A stretch of 5,223 bases of DNA, taken from the NCBI RefSeq assembly GCF_041685465.1, contig NZ_JAWLFS010000216.1:1-5223 (forward strand), in the 5' to 3' direction. Below are positions 4,695 to 5,223 of this stretch, piece after piece; position 1 is the first letter of the stretch, and every line of letters begins with the position of its first letter. The notes beneath the pieces were generated by a model, which was not told where the DNA came from, ran no database searches, and saw only the letters and a program-made list of their open reading frames with translations. This DNA is from Rhodosalinus sp041685465 (GTDB lineage Bacteria; Pseudomonadota; Alphaproteobacteria; Rhodobacterales; Rhodobacteraceae). Made by a program: the position numbers and the translations under genes.

Positions 4695-5223
4695 TCAGGC
4701 CGTGGCGAAGCGCAGGAGCTTGATCGCCGCGAAGTCGGTGACGTCGCCGCCGACGCGCTTGGTCGCGTAGAAGAGGACATGCGGCTTGGCGCTGAAGGGA
4801 TCGCGCAGCACGCGCAGGTCCGGCCGCTCCGCCACGGTGTAGCCCGCGCGGAAGTCGCCGAAGGCGATGGCGTCCGCGCCGCTTTCGATGTCGGGCATGT
4901 CCTCGGCGACGAGCACCGGGTAGCCGAGGAGCCGCGCGGGCTCCCCCGCCGCCAGCCCGTCGGACCAGAGGAAACGCCCGTCGTTGTCCTTGAGCTTGCG
5001 CACCGCGCCGGCGGTGCGCGAGTTCATCACGAAGCGCGCGTTGGCGCGGTAGCGCGCGCCCAGCGCGTAGACGAGATCGATCAGCGCCTCGGCCCCGGCG
5101 AAGGCGCCGTCCGCGCCGCTCGCCACGTAGCCGAGGCTCTCCCAGCTCCAGCTCGCCTCGGCCACCGCCGGATGGGTGAGAAAGCCGCGAGGCTTGTCCA
5201 CCCCGTCGCCCGCGACGAAGGCC
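4695..5223 (-). CDS. GTA major capsid protein, HK97 fold (g5), C-terminal part
   Basis: This is the HK97-type major capsid protein that builds the particle shell. The gene runs off the right edge; 175 C-terminal residues are visible, ending at a TGA at 4697-4695. The visible part opens with AFVAGDGVDKPRGFL, the (N/A)GDG..KP.G(F/I)L signature of phage HK97-family capsids. It continues with NSRTAGAVRKLKDNDGRFLW, then LLGYPVLVAEDMPDI, FGDFRAGYTVAERPDLRVLRD and a C-terminal block around RVGGDVTDFAAIKLLRF. All of these are typical of alphaproteobacterial GTA capsids. The frame is open to the window edge, so the GTG at 5201-5199 is an internal valine codon and not the start. The preceding protease and portal genes would lie beyond the edge. 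A related prophage capsid is the alternative, but the genes that follow favour a GTA. Family assignment is very secure. Confidence 0.95.
   Translation of the reverse strand, partial: AFVAGDGVDKPRGFLTHPAVAEASWSWESLGYVASGADGAFAGAEALIDLVYALGARYRANARFVMNSRTAGAVRKLKDNDGRFLWSDGLAAGEPARLLGYPVLVAEDMPDIESGADAIAFGDFRAGYTVAERPDLRVLRDPFSAKPHVLFYATKRVGGDVTDFAAIKLLRFATA

Noticed and set aside
3853..4770. Plus-strand open frame opposite g6 and g7
   Set aside because: It is a Pro/Arg/Ala-rich antisense shadow that crosses the g6-g7 junction and the intercistronic gap. No family signature is present.
5199..5201. GTG as the start of the right-most gene
   Set aside because: The frame continues upstream to the edge and encodes AFVAGDG, completing the capsid signature. 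The GTG is an internal valine codon.

Overview
The window is a leftward-transcribed (minus strand) block of tail and head-completion genes from a Rhodobacter capsulatus-type gene transfer agent (GTA). In RcGTA nomenclature it runs from the C-terminal half of the major capsid gene (g5, right edge) through g6, g7, g8, g9, g10, g10.1, g11, g12 and g13 to the first 31 codons of g14 (left edge). The very high GC content, the gene order and the family signatures point to an alphaproteobacterium, most likely of the Rhodobacterales. The genus cannot be fixed from the sequence alone.

Layout in transcription order: capsid C-terminus (5223-4695); a 91-base intercistronic gap with two GC-rich hairpins; the g6 connector/adaptor (4603-4007); the g7 head-tail stopper (4010-3672); the g8 tail terminator (3675-3265); the g9 tail tube protein (3242-2829); two small tail-assembly-chaperone genes, g10 (2829-2506) and g10.1 (2509-2300); the short tape measure g11 (2313-1654); the distal tail protein g12 (1605-973); the four-cysteine hub g13 (973-92); and the start of the NlpC/P60 cell-wall peptidase g14 (95-1). 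Coding density is nearly complete. Most junctions overlap (ATGA, GTGA or TGATG), and the only gaps are 91, 22 and 48 bases. No frameshifts, insertions, cargo genes, tRNAs, repeats or CRISPRs were seen.

The products act in sequence. The capsid shell is joined through the adaptor and stopper to a tail closed by the terminator. The tail tube polymerises around the tape measure with help from the two chaperones. The distal tail protein, hub and peptidase form the tip that contacts and opens the recipient envelope. All reading frames look intact, so the cluster appears to be under purifying selection. The genes upstream (terminase, portal, protease, promoter) and downstream (rest of g14, g15) lie outside the window, so whether the whole cluster works cannot be judged here.

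The system is a known type rather than a new one. The points most worth a second look are the hairpins behind the capsid gene, the probable iron-sulfur hub, the compact tape measure and the two-gene chaperone arrangement.
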